From: Burkholderiaceae bacterium
GTDB lineage: Bacteria; Pseudomonadota; Gammaproteobacteria; Burkholderiales; Burkholderiaceae_E
Assembly (NCBI GenBank): GCA_023954045.1
Contig: JAMLIR010000026.1
Span: 1-49,215 of the forward strand
Length of the DNA stretch: 49,215 nucleotides
Direction of reading: 5' to 3'
Shown here: piece after piece, positions 40,842-49,056 of the stretch
Numbering within the stretch: position 1 is the stretch's first letter
Layout of the letters: every line of letters starts with the position of its first letter
Position numbers and translations under genes: made by a program
Notes under the pieces: model-generated
The model's input: the letters and a program-made list of their open reading frames with translations, nothing else
Databases searched by the model: none
What the model was told of the DNA's origin: nothing

Positions 40842-43800
40842 ATGAACGCGCCCGATCGCCTGTTCGTTCCGCCCGCGCCGCTGCGCGTCGACTACCGGCT
40901 CGAGGACAGCCTGGCGGCGACTTCGGGGCCGATCTTCCTCACCGGCACGCAGGCACTGGTGCGCCTGCCGCTGATGCAGCGCGCGCTCGACGCCGGGCGC
41001 GGGCTCGATACCGCCGGCTTCGTCAGCGGGTATCGCGGTTCGCCGCTCGGCGCCTACGACCAGCAACTGTGGCGCGCGCGGGCGCGGCTCGATGCGGCCC
41101 ACGTGCGGTTCCTGCCGGCGGTCAACGAGGAACTCGCCGCCACCGCGGTGCTCGGCTCGCAGCAGGTCGAGAGCGACCCGCAGCGCACCGTGAGCGCGGT
41201 GTTCGGGCTCTGGTACGGCAAGGGGCCCGGCGTCGACCGCGCGGCCGACGCGCTCAAGCACGGCCACGCGCGCGGCGCTTCGCCCCACGGCGGCGTGCTG
41301 GTGGTGGCCGGCGACGACCACGGCTGCGTGTCGTCGTCGATGGCGCACCAGAGCGACTTCACGATGATGTCGTGGCGAATGCCGGTGCTGAGCCCGGCGA
41401 GCGTCGCCGAGCTGATCGAGTTCGGGCTGTACGGCTGGGCGCTGTCGCGTTACTCGGGTGCCTGGGTGGGCATCAAGGCGATCTCGGAGGTCGTCGAGAG
41501 CGCTGCGACCGTCGACCTCGACGCGCTGCGCACGGACTTCGACGCGGTGGGTGCGACCGACTCGTCCAGCCTCGCCGCATCGCTGCAGGCCGACGGCGCG
41601 GCGCGCGAGGTTCGCCGCGCACCCGGCGTGCACTACCGCCCCGACGACGTGCCGGGCGCCGCGATCGAGGCGCGGATGGCGCAGCGGCTCGACGCGGTGC
41701 GCGAGTTCGCGCGCCTGCAGTCGATCGACCGGACGATCTGCGCGCCGCGCGATGCGCGGCTGGGCATCGTCACCTGCGGCAAGGCGCACTTCGACCTGCT
41801 GGAGGCCCTGCGCCGCATCGACATCGGCCTGCCCGAGCTCGAGCGCGCCGGCATCCGCTTCTACAAGGTGGGCCTGGCGTACCCGATCGAGCCGACGCGG
41901 ATGCGCGAGTTCGCACGCGGCCTCGACGAGGTTCTGGTGGTGGAGGAGAAGGGCGCCGTTGTAGAGCAGCAGATGCGCGAGCTGCTCTACAACGCGCCGC
42001 CCGGCTGTCGGCCGGCCATCGTCGGCAAGACCGACGCGAGAGCCGAGCCGCTGCTGCCGGACGTCGGCGAGCTGCGCCCGTCGCGCGTGCTGCCGGTGCT
42101 GGCCGAATGGCTGGCGCGTCACCGGCCGGCGCTCGATCGGCGCGATCGCGTGGTCGAGTTCGTGCGTCCGCCGCTGCCGTCGAACGCGGCCGACCGCGTG
42201 CGTCGCGTGCCGTACTTCTGCTCGGGCTGCCCGCACAACACTTCGACGGTGGTGCCGGAGGGTTCGCGCGCGCAATCGGGCATCGGCTGCCACGCGATGG
42301 CGATGTGGATGGACCGCGACACGACCGGCCTGATCCAGATGGGCGGCGAAGGCGTCGACTGGATCTCGCACGCGCAGTTCACGCGCGCGCCGCACGTGTT
42401 CCAGAACCTCGGCGACGGCACCTACTTCCATTCGGGCTATCTCGCGATCCGCCAGGCGATCGCCGCCGGCACGACGATCACCTACAAGATCCTGGTCAAC
42501 GACGCGGTCGCGATGACCGGCGGCCAGCCGGCCGACGGCGTGGCCACGGTCGACTCGATCGCGCGTCAGGTGCGCGCCGAGGGCGTGCAGCGGATCGCGG
42601 TGGTCTCGGACGATCCGCGCAAGTACGCGGGGCGCGAAGCGTCGTTTCCGCCTGCCACGAGCTTCCACGGTCGCGACGAGCTCGACGCCGTGCAGCGCGA
42701 GCTGCGCGCGACGCCGGACGTCACCGTACTGCTGTACGACCAGGCCTGCGCCGCCGAGAAGCGGCGCCGGCGCAAGCGCGGCACGCTCGCCGATCCGCCG
42801 CGCAGGCTGTTCGTCAACGAGGCGGTCTGCGACGGTTGCGGCGACTGCGCCGCGAAGTCGAACTGCCTGTCGGTGGTGCCGGTCGAGACGCCGCAAGGGC
42901 GCAAGCGGCAGATCGACCAGTCTTCGTGCAACAAGGACTACCGCTGTGCGGACGGCTTCTGTCCGAGCTTCGTGTCGGTGACCGGCGGCAGCCTGCGCCG
43001 GCCGGCGGCGACGCTGGACCCCGAGCGGCTCGCGCACGCGCTCGAGTCGGTGCCGGAGGTCGAGCCGGCGAACTGGCGCGGACCGTACGACCTGCTGGTC
43101 ACCGGCGTAGGCGGCACCGGCGTCGTCACCGTCGGCGCGGTCATCGCGATGGCGGCGCACCTGGAGGGCAGGCACGCGTCGGTGCTCGACTTCATGGGCT
43201 TCGCGCAGAAGGGGGGCAGCGTGCTCTCGCACGTGCGGTTGGCGGCGAGCGCCGACGCGCTGAACCAGGCGCGCATCGACACGCAGCAGGCCGACGCGGT
43301 ACTGGCCTGCGACGCGGTGGTGGCGGCGAGCGACGACGCGCTGCAGTCGGTGAGCCACGGACGCACGCGCATCGTGGCCAACCGGCACGTGCTGCCGGTG
43401 GCGGCGCAGGTGACCGATCCCGACGCGCCGTTGCCGGTGGACGCACTGCTGGAAAAGCTCGCCGCCGCTTCGGGCGAAGGCCGGCTCTCGGTGTGCGATG
43501 CGCATGTGATCGCCGAGCGCGCGCTCGGCGACACGATGGCGACCAACATCGTGATGCTCGGTTACGCGTGGCAGCAGGGCATCGTGCCGTTGTCGCGCGC
43601 AGCGATCGAGCGCGCGCTGGAACTGAACGGCGTGGCGGTCGAGGCGAACCTGCGGGCGTTCCGCATCGGGCGGCTGGCTGCGCACGACACGCGGGCGCTC
43701 GACGCGGTGCTGGGCGGCGCGGCCGGCGGCGCGATCGGCGCGAAGGTGGACGCCGACGAGACGCTGCCTGCGCTGGTGCAGCGACTGAGCGCCGAACTGG

Positions 43801-44492
43801 TGGACTACCACGGCGCCGCGCATGCGGCGCGGCTGCGTCGTCTGGTCGACGCGGTGGCCGCTACCGAACGCCGACTGCGCCCGCCGGGCGCGCCGCTCGT
43901 CCTGGCCGCCACGGTGGCGCGCAACTACGCGAAGCTGCTGATGGTCAAGGACGAGTACGAAGTGGCGCGCCTGTACTCGTCGGAGCGGTTCCGCCGTGAA
44001 CTGGAAGCGCAGTTCGAGGGCGATTACAGCTTGAGCGTGCTGATGGCTCCGCCGCTGCTGGCGCGGCGCGGGCCCGACGGGCTGCCGCGCAAGATGCGCT
44101 TCGGCCGCTGGGTCTTCCCGGTGTTGCGCGTGCTCGCGGCGGTGCGGCGCGTGCGCGGCACGCCGTTCGATGTCTTCGGGTACACGCACGAGCGACGCAT
44201 CGAGCGCGCACTGCCGGCCGACTATGCGGCGACGATCGAGGCGATGCTGCCGAGCCTGGATGCCGACCGGCTCGAACTGGCGGTGCAGCTCGCAGACATC
44301 CCGGCGTCGATCCGGGGCTTCGGGCACGTGAAGCTGCGCAACCTGCGCGAGGCGAAGCGGCGCGAGGCGGCGGTGGCGGAGCGGCTCGGGGTGGTGCCGG
44401 TGGTATCGGAAGCGGTGGGCGAGGCGCTTGCCGAGCCAGCGTCGGGCACTTCCGCGCGGCGGGACATGGCGGTGGGTTCGCACCGCGCGTGA
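40842..44492 (+). CDS. Indolepyruvate:ferredoxin oxidoreductase, single chain
   Basis: Oxidative decarboxylase of aryl-2-oxo acids (indolepyruvate, phenylpyruvate and similar) to aryl-acetyl-CoA with ferredoxin as acceptor, 1216 residues. It combines the alpha and beta parts that are separate in archaea. Pyrimidine domain at the N-terminus (GFVSGYRGSPLGAYD); TPP-binding domain with GIGCHAMAMWM and GDG (in LGDGTYFHSG) followed by LVNDAVAMTGGQ; an iron-sulfur segment VCDGCGDCAAKSNC and further Cys in SSCNKDYRCADGFC; then the gamma-type domain TGVGGTGVVTVG and FAQKGGSVLSH. It is divergent from the Lrp gene, which probably controls it. The start at 40842 precedes the conserved LEDSLAATSGPIFLTGTQA region. 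Confidence 0.93.
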   Translation: MNAPDRLFVPPAPLRVDYRLEDSLAATSGPIFLTGTQALVRLPLMQRALDAGRGLDTAGFVSGYRGSPLGAYDQQLWRARARLDAAHVRFLPAVNEELAATAVLGSQQVESDPQRTVSAVFGLWYGKGPGVDRAADALKHGHARGASPHGGVLVVAGDDHGCVSSSMAHQSDFTMMSWRMPVLSPASVAELIEFGLYGWALSRYSGAWVGIKAISEVVESAATVDLDALRTDFDAVGATDSSSLAASLQADGAAREVRRAPGVHYRPDDVPGAAIEARMAQRLDAVREFARLQSIDRTICAPRDARLGIVTCGKAHFDLLEALRRIDIGLPELERAGIRFYKVGLAYPIEPTRMREFARGLDEVLVVEEKGAVVEQQMRELLYNAPPGCRPAIVGKTDARAEPLLPDVGELRPSRVLPVLAEWLARHRPALDRRDRVVEFVRPPLPSNAADRVRRVPYFCSGCPHNTSTVVPEGSRAQSGIGCHAMAMWMDRDTTGLIQMGGEGVDWISHAQFTRAPHVFQNLGDGTYFHSGYLAIRQAIAAGTTITYKILVNDAVAMTGGQPADGVATVDSIARQVRAEGVQRIAVVSDDPRKYAGREASFPPATSFHGRDELDAVQRELRATPDVTVLLYDQACAAEKRRRRKRGTLADPPRRLFVNEAVCDGCGDCAAKSNCLSVVPVETPQGRKRQIDQSSCNKDYRCADGFCPSFVSVTGGSLRRPAATLDPERLAHALESVPEVEPANWRGPYDLLVTGVGGTGVVTVGAVIAMAAHLEGRHASVLDFMGFAQKGGSVLSHVRLAASADALNQARIDTQQADAVLACDAVVAASDDALQSVSHGRTRIVANRHVLPVAAQVTDPDAPLPVDALLEKLAAASGEGRLSVCDAHVIAERALGDTMATNIVMLGYAWQQGIVPLSRAAIERALELNGVAVEANLRAFRIGRLAAHDTRALDAVLGGAAGGAIGAKVDADETLPALVQRLSAELVDYHGAAHAARLRRLVDAVAATERRLRPPGAPLVLAATVARNYAKLLMVKDEYEVARLYSSERFRRELEAQFEGDYSLSVLMAPPLLARRGPDGLPRKMRFGRWVFPVLRVLAAVRRVRGTPFDVFGYTHERRIERALPADYAATIEAMLPSLDADRLELAVQLADIPASIRGFGHVKLRNLREAKRREAAVAERLGVVPVVSEAVGEALAEPASGTSARRDMAVGSHRA

Positions 44493-44868
44493 CAGCGCGG
44501 TTCGACGTCGAACGCGCACTGCGGCACGGCGTCTCGAACCTGCACGCTTCGCGAACGACGATCACCGGTCGGTCGGACTCCCGATAGGGAGATGCGGGGC
44601 CTCATTGCGCCGTTCGCAGGCAGGCCCGGGCGCCACTGGCCACGCGTCGAAGAACGATACAGAATGAAGCGGCTCGAGGCCGGCACGTGTGGCCCAGTGG
44701 TCGATGACCTCTCGACTTCGGAGCTCGGGCCGCCTGGCAGCGGAGATCGCCTTGCCACGTGCAAGCGTCGGTGCTCCGACCGTCCGATGGCGCACCAGGT
44801 TACGTGGGCCTGAGAGCTGCCTCCGGGGATTCGGGGATCGAATTCGAGTTACGCACGATCTGAAATAG
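44493..44868. other. Intergenic stretch before fossil cassette region
   Basis: Begins with a hairpin at 44495-44517 and otherwise shows no convincing gene. A minus-strand frame at 44562-44795 has a phrase (DHWATRAGLEP) that I know only from spurious translations, so I do not call it. GC drops towards the right side. Confidence 0.5.
44495..44517 (+). terminator. Hairpin after oxidoreductase gene
   Basis: GCGCGGTTCGA and TCGAACGCGC form a stem with one bulged base around a 2-nt centre (GTTCGACGTCGAAC is a perfect palindrome), 3 nt after the stop. No T-run. Confidence 0.5.
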
Positions 44869-44916
44869 TGCAGAGAGAGAAAATCTCTGCGGCGACAAAT
44901 ACATGCCCGCGCGGAT

Positions 44917-45612
44917 GTGGACAGGTTACGCGGATGGGCTCGGATTTACGCCGTCTCTCGTTGCGAACCAAATCACTATGTCGTGGTGAGTTATGACCAT
45001 CGGGGAACAGGAGTCAGTGTCAGCTCGGCCGATGCCATCACCTTCGACAATCTTGTCGCCGACGCGTTGGCCGTTCTCGATGCTCATGGAGTAGACCAGT
45101 GCGTACTGGCTGCCGAATCGGCCGGGGCTCAGACTGCCCTTGCGGTCGCAGCCCGATACCCCGAACGAGTCACCCGTCTGGTAATCGTCGATGGCATGTA
45201 CTCTCGTGGGATAGCTGTCGACGATGATCCGTTCCTGCAAGGCCTAAGGTCCAACTTTGGGGCAACGATCGAACGCTTTGTCCAGCTGTGCGTTCCAGAG
45301 CCCGATTCGGAACACATAAAGGAGTGGGGTCGAAAACTCCTGGCGCGGGCCAGTCCTGAAGCTGCAATCGCCCTCCGAATCGTGGGAGCCGAGACCAACG
45401 TCGCCGGCGACATTGCACGGGTCTTGCAGCCGACCCTCGTTCTGCACGGAGCTCTCGACAGGATCGTGCCCCTCGATCGGGCCAGGGAACTCGTCAGAGC
45501 GCTGTCGAAGGCTGAATTGGTGATCCTGGACGATGCCGGACATGTGCCGACCCTCACTCGACCGATCGAGGTCGCCAACGCGATCCGCTCGTTCCTGCGC
45601 AGCGCGGCCTGA
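44917..45612 (+). pseudogene. Alpha/beta hydrolase, N-terminus missing
   Basis: 231 residues readable from a GTG at 44917. It begins at the strand VVVSYDHRGTGVS, which in the family lies after about 45-60 residues including the HG oxyanion motif; those residues are absent, and the frame meets a stop at 44866. The rest is complete: nucleophile S in AAESAGAQ, acid D in HGALDRIVP, and H in DDAGHVPTL. I read it as a 5'-truncated gene that is unlikely to give an active enzyme. Lower GC than its left neighbour. An attC-like site overlaps its end at 45607-45656. Confidence 0.7.
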
Positions 45613-45656
45613 CCCCCGTTGCAGCCGATGACCAGGGCTGAACTCGAACGCCAGGC
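45607..45656 (+). repeat. Decayed attC-like site 1
   Basis: Left half GCCTGACC...GTTGCAGCCGA and right half GGGCTGAACTCGAACG then CCAGGC. The right half matches the commonest environmental attC ending (CGGCTTAACTCAAGCG then TTAGGC) in 16 of 22 positions; nearly all differences are A/T to G/C. Left half starts with the R''-like box GCCTGAC (consensus RYYYAAC). It lies at the stop of the hydrolase, as in a cassette. Confidence 0.6.
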
Positions 45657-45694
45657 CTCTTGTTGCGTGATGCGCAACATGCTACAGTCACTCG

Positions 45695-45973
45695 GTGATC
45701 AAATCGTTCAGGCACATGGGCCTGGGCAGGTTCTTCGAGACCGGCAGTGCTTCTGGCGTTCAGGCCAGCCATGCCAAGCGGCTTCGGCTGCAACTTGCCG
45801 CGCTGGACACAGCTCAAGGCATCGAGGACATGGATGTCCCTGGATTCCGCCTGCATCCTCTCAAAGGCGAAATGCGCGGGCGGTGCGCCATTTCGGTCAG
45901 CGGCAACTGGCGACTGACGTTCGAGTTCCAGGATGGGAACGCGTACGTTTTGGACTACGAGGACTATCACTAG
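45695..45973 (+). CDS. higB: HigB/RelE-type mRNA interferase toxin
   Basis: 92 residues from a GTG at 45695, the usual HigB size. It contains RLRLQLAALDTAQGIEDMDVPGFRLHPL and GRCAISVSGNWRLTFEFQDGNAYVLDYEDYH, quoted in part, which is diagnostic of the HigB/PemK-like plasmid maintenance killer group; R and W in the SGNWRLTF strand are the catalytic region. It would cut mRNA on ribosomes when free. Toxin precedes antitoxin, as in higBA; its stop overlaps the antitoxin's GTG by one base. A second small frame precedes it and is spurious. Confidence 0.92.
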   Translation: MIKSFRHMGLGRFFETGSASGVQASHAKRLRLQLAALDTAQGIEDMDVPGFRLHPLKGEMRGRCAISVSGNWRLTFEFQDGNAYVLDYEDYH

Positions 45974-45978
45974 TGACC

Positions 45979-46266
45979 ATGTACAACCCTCCCCACCCCG
46001 GCGAGTTCATCACCGAGGTCTACCTCGAGCCCCATGGCATCAGCGGTCGCGAGCTCGCGGAAAAGCTGGACGTCGCGGCGTCTACTCTCAGCCGAGTCCT
46101 CAAGGGTGCCAGTCGAGTCACCCCGGAGATGGCTCTCCGACTTTCGAAGGCCATTGGCCGGTCTCCGGAGAGTTGGCTGGCCATGCAGGACGCTCACGAC
46201 CTCTGGGCGGCAAGACAGCAGGTCGATTTGAAGCGGGTCGGCAAGCTCAAACTGGCCGCGGACTGA
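45979..46266 (+). CDS. higA: HigA-type antitoxin
   Basis: 95 residues from the ATG at 45979 (97 from the GTG at 45973, which overlaps the toxin stop by one base). Opening MYNPPHPGEFITEVYLEPHG and the helix-turn-helix GRELAEKLDVAASTLSRVLKG (quoted in part) are typical of HigA/VapI antitoxins. It would bind HigB and repress the operon. HigBA is a very common cargo of integron cassettes. Confidence 0.92.
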   Translation: MYNPPHPGEFITEVYLEPHGISGRELAEKLDVAASTLSRVLKGASRVTPEMALRLSKAIGRSPESWLAMQDAHDLWAARQQVDLKRVGKLKLAAD

Positions 46267-46286
46267 CGATTGGTTGGGCCGCACGA

Positions 46287-46643
46287 TTGCCCCGATTCGT
46301 AGTTCTCCTCCGTGGTGTGAATGTCGGCAAGGGCAACAAGGTGCCCATGGCCGAGTTCCGCGCCGCACTCGAGGATCTTGGCCACACCGCGGTGCAAACC
46401 CTCATGAACACCGGCAACGCCGTGTTCTCGTATGCCAGTCGCAGTCCGGCCAAGCTCGCTATGCTGCAATCAGGCGAGCGCCTGGTCGTCGCGGAACACG
46501 CGGCCTGTCTCCACGGCGCCGGCGGGCTCCTGGAGAGCAGAGCCGGGGAAGCCGTCCTGGTCCAAGCCGGCCGGAGCATCACTACCCGCAACTGGGGCAC
46601 AACGCTCAAACTTGCCCCTCTGCTTGGCGGCAGTGCGGCCTGA
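46287..46643 (+). pseudogene. DUF1697 gene with internal deletion
   Basis: Readable from a TTG. The first 55 residues (FVVLLRGVNVGKGNKVPMAEF, then MNTGNAVFSY) are the DUF1697 start, and the end TTRNWGTTLKLAPLL is the DUF1697 finish. Between them only about 50 residues remain where the family has about 100, so the middle is lost in frame. There is no ATG start. A remnant is the best reading. An attC-like site overlaps its stop. Confidence 0.7.
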
Positions 46644-46681
46644 CCCTTCGCTGGGGCGGCCCGTCAGGTCGAGCGTTATGC
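46638..46681 (+). repeat. Decayed attC-like site 2
   Basis: Left end GCCTGACCCTTCG and right end TCGAGCGTTATGC. Against the common environmental attC ends these match 10 of 13 and 11 of 13 positions. The R' box GTTATGC fits GTTRRRY except for one base. It shares GCCTGACCCTTCGCT (15 nt) with the site at 47402. Confidence 0.65.
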
Positions 46682-46706
46682 CCCTCTGCGTTGGCGAGCG
46701 TGATCA

Positions 46707-46922
46707 ATGAAGGCGAAGATCGCAGCGCTTCTGGTGCTGGCGGCCCTGCCGTCCGTTGCGCAGTCCATGCCTGCATGGTCGGCTTCCGTAGTGGCCCGCA
46801 TCACCCTCGGCAATGCGCTCTTCGGTCTGGTTGCGGGTTACCTGTTCTGGCGATACGGTCTCGAGGCCGCGATCGCTGCCCATGTGTCCGCCCACGTAGT
46901 GGCTTTCGGTGTTCGTGGGTAG
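46707..46922 (+). pseudogene. CPBP intramembrane protease, C-terminal fragment
   Basis: 71 residues. The stretch TLGNALFGLVAGYLFWRYGLEAAIAAHVSAH is characteristic of the C-terminal helices of CPBP (Abi) membrane proteases, with the last His of the active site in AAHVSAH. The EExxxR motif and the first four or five helices are missing. It begins directly behind attC-like site 2, so the cassette was probably cut when it was formed or later. It is unlikely to be active. Confidence 0.65.
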
Positions 46923-46965
46923 GATCATGACCAATCGCGACACGACATCGGGGGCTGTCATGCAG

Positions 46966-47385
46966 ATCAACGGTTCCTGCCACTGCGGCGCCATCACCTT
47001 CACTGCCGAGATCGATCCGGCGCGAGTCATGGTCTGCCACTGCACCGATTGCCAGATCCTGTCCGGTTCGCCGTTCCGAACCGTCGTGGCGGCTCCCATG
47101 GCGAAGTTCTCGCTGCGCGGCACGCCCAAGAGCTATGTCAAGGTGGCGCAAAGCGGCAATCGCCGAGCGCAGATGTTCTGCCCGGACTGCGGCACGCCGC
47201 TCTATGCCACGGCGCCCGAGAACCCCACGTCGGTCGCCATCCGGCTCGGCTGCGTGGAGCAACGCGCGCAGCTGGGGCCCGCGGTTCAGATCTGGCAGCA
47301 CTCGGCGCTGCCCTGGCTGGCGGACCTGGCCGATGTACCCGGCACGCCCGGGCAGGAAGGCTTCCTCCCGGCTTCCACCCGGTGA
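46966..47385 (+). CDS. GFA-family (glutathione-dependent formaldehyde-activating-like) protein
   Basis: 139 residues from an ATG at 46960-46966 (an upstream ATG at 46927 would add about 13). Zinc ligands of the GFA fold are all present: GSCHCGAITF, MVCHCTDCQ and FCPDCGTPLY. Family members have two zinc ions and bind small thiol or carbonyl adducts; most are of unknown substrate. GFA genes are among the most frequent integron cassette cargos. The C-terminus (WQHSALPWLADLADVPGTPGQ) is complete. Confidence 0.85.
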   Translation: MNGSCHCGAITFTAEIDPARVMVCHCTDCQILSGSPFRTVVAAPMAKFSLRGTPKSYVKVAQSGNRRAQMFCPDCGTPLYATAPENPTSVAIRLGCVEQRAQLGPAVQIWQHSALPWLADLADVPGTPGQEGFLPASTR

Positions 47386-47401
47386 GCGCAGCGCTGCTGC
47401 C

Positions 47402-47425
47402 GCCTGACCCTTCGCTCGAGCCGGC
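47402..47425 (+). repeat. Decayed attC-like half-site 3
   Basis: GCCTGACCCTTCGCTCGAGCCGG (23 nt, shown here in part: GCCTGAC, CCTTC, GCTCGAGC) has the R''-spacer-L'' order of attC, followed by a CCGGCCGCCGCCGG palindrome. No right half is recognisable before the TspO start at 47459. First 15 nt equal site 2. Confidence 0.5.
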
Positions 47426-47458
47426 CGCCGCCGGCCAGCCGCCTGGCCCTCGCACCGA

Positions 47459-47947
47459 ATGACGCCACGTTCCGCATCGTCCCAAGCACTCGGCCTGGCC
47501 GGCTGGCTGCTGCTTGCGTTCGCTGCCGCCGCAGTGGGGGCCGTGGCATCGGCCGACGCGGCGACGTTCTATGCGCAGTTGGTGAAGCCGTCCTGGGCGC
47601 CGCCTGCCTGGGTGTTCGGCCCCGTGTGGTCGGTCCTGTACGCGCTGATGGGCGTCGCCGCGTGGCTCGTGTGGCGCTCGCCCGGTCCTGTGCGGGGTGC
47701 GCTCTGGTTGTTCGCTGCACAGCTGGCGGCCAACGCACTCTGGTCGTGGCTGTTCTTCGCGTGGCACATGGGTGCGCTGGCGGCGGTCGAAGTGCTGGTC
47801 CTGCTGGCGCTCATCGCGGCGACGGTGCTGGCCTTCCGGCGTCGCTCCCGCACGGCTGCATGGCTCTTGCTACCCTATCTCCTTTGGGTGTCGTTTGCCT
47901 CGCTGCTCACCTGGTGGGTATGGCAGCGCAATCCTGGTCTTCTGTAG
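47459..47947 (+). CDS. tspO: TspO/MBR-family membrane protein
   Basis: 162 residues with five membrane helices, as expected. The signature KPSWAPPAWVFGPVWSVLYALMG and later ANALWSWLFFAWHMG (quoted in part; W and N-rich loop) are diagnostic. Bacterial TspO proteins bind porphyrins and may modulate photooxidative or tetrapyrrole responses. GC is high again and the gene lies just after the fossil cassette region. Next gene follows after 20 nt. Confidence 0.9.
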   Translation: MTPRSASSQALGLAGWLLLAFAAAAVGAVASADAATFYAQLVKPSWAPPAWVFGPVWSVLYALMGVAAWLVWRSPGPVRGALWLFAAQLAANALWSWLFFAWHMGALAAVEVLVLLALIAATVLAFRRRSRTAAWLLLPYLLWVSFASLLTWWVWQRNPGLL

Positions 47948-47967
47948 AACGTGCCGAGCGATCCACC

Positions 47968-48402
47968 ATGGCCACCTCGACCAGCTGGTTCTTCTGGGCA
48001 GTCCTCTCGGCGATCTTCGCCGCGCTGACCGCGATCTTCGCCAAGGTCGGCATCCAGGGCGTCGACTCCGATCTCGCCACGCTCGTTCGCACGATCGTCA
48101 TCCTGTTCGTTCTGTCGGCGTTCATCTGGTTCGCGGGAAAGTGGAGCAATCCGTTCGAGCTTCCCGTCAGGACGTGGCTCTTTCTCGGCCTGTCGGGGCT
48201 GGCCACCGGCGCCTCGTGGGTGTGCTACTTCCGCGCACTGCAGATCGGCGATGCATCGAAGGTCGCGCCGGTGGACAAGTTCAGTGTCGTGCTGGTCGCC
48301 GTCTTCGCGTTCGCGTTTCTCGGCGAGCGGCCATCCGGCCGCGAATGGCTCGGCATTGCGATGGTGGCCGGCGGCGTGCTGGTCCTGGCGTTCAGGAGGT
48401 AG
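47968..48402 (+). CDS. Short EamA-domain transporter
   Basis: 144 residues with five helices, one EamA repeat only. The opening FWAVLSAIFAALTAIFAKVGI and the end FLGERPSGREWLGIAMVAGGVLVL are typical of the single-repeat members, which work as dimers. ATG at 47968. It is separated by 20 nt from TspO and by 3 nt from the nitroreductase-like gene, and may be co-transcribed with both. Substrate unknown. Confidence 0.85.
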   Translation: MATSTSWFFWAVLSAIFAALTAIFAKVGIQGVDSDLATLVRTIVILFVLSAFIWFAGKWSNPFELPVRTWLFLGLSGLATGASWVCYFRALQIGDASKVAPVDKFSVVLVAVFAFAFLGERPSGREWLGIAMVAGGVLVLAFRR

Positions 48403-48405
48403 CCG

Positions 48406-49056
48406 ATGAGTCATACCGTGACCAAGTTCGCGCTGGGCATGATGGGCCGCCTGCGTGACCGCCCGGCGATCGGCGACGCGGCCGTGACGATCGCGCTGCC
48501 GGCGCCGGAGGCGCGCGGCGGCATGCCGCTGATGGAGGCGCTAGCGCTGCGCCGTTCGTCGCGCGAGTTCGCGCGCGACGAGTTGCCGCTGCCGCTGCTG
48601 TCGAACCTGCTCTGGGCGGCCTGGGGCAGGAACCGCCCCGAGGGCGGGCGCACCGCGCCGTCGGCGCTGGACGCGCAGGAGATCGACGTCTACGCGGCGC
48701 TGCCCGGCGGCGCCTACCGGTACGACGCCGAGGGGCACGCGCTGTGCCTGGTCGCGAAGGCGGACCTGCGGCGCGTCACCGGCTACCAGGACTTCGTCGA
48801 CGAGGCGCCGCTCGATCTGGTCTACGTGGCCGACCACCGACGCATGGCGATGGTGCCGGCGGCGCAGCGCGAGAGCTTCGCGTCGTTCGCGGCCGGCGCG
48901 ATTGCGCAGAACGTCTATCTGTTCGCCGCCGGCAACGGGCTGGCGACGGTGATCCGCGCCTGGATCGATCGCGACGCGATCGCCGAGGCGCTGGGGCTGA
49001 CCCACGATCAGCAGGTGCTGCTGTCGCAGACGGTCGGCTATCCGGCGAAGGGCTGA
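48406..49056 (+). CDS. Nitroreductase/SagB-type FMN oxidoreductase-like protein
   Basis: 216 residues. RRSSREFARDELPLPLLSNLLWAAWGRNR is the FMN-binding N-terminal segment of the nitroreductase fold (RRSxRxF), quoted in part; GAIAQNVYLFAAGNGLATVIRAW is the family's second FMN-contact stretch. It is shorter than SagB dehydrogenases and closer to small nitroreductase-like proteins annotated from Burkholderiales. Likely flavin-dependent reductase, substrate unknown. Its last 19 bases overlap the end of the PIN gene on the other strand. Confidence 0.85.
   Translation: MSHTVTKFALGMMGRLRDRPAIGDAAVTIALPAPEARGGMPLMEALALRRSSREFARDELPLPLLSNLLWAAWGRNRPEGGRTAPSALDAQEIDVYAALPGGAYRYDAEGHALCLVAKADLRRVTGYQDFVDEAPLDLVYVADHRRMAMVPAAQRESFASFAAGAIAQNVYLFAAGNGLATVIRAWIDRDAIAEALGLTHDQQVLLSQTVGYPAKG

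Noticed and set aside
40791-44519. Open frame of 1242 codons on the minus strand across the oxidoreductase gene
   Set aside because: Shadow of the indolepyruvate:ferredoxin oxidoreductase; low-complexity Arg/His protein, no start signal.
44562-44795. Minus-strand frame of 77 codons in the gap after the oxidoreductase gene
   Set aside because: No domain, no ribosome-binding site, phrase typical of spurious translations.
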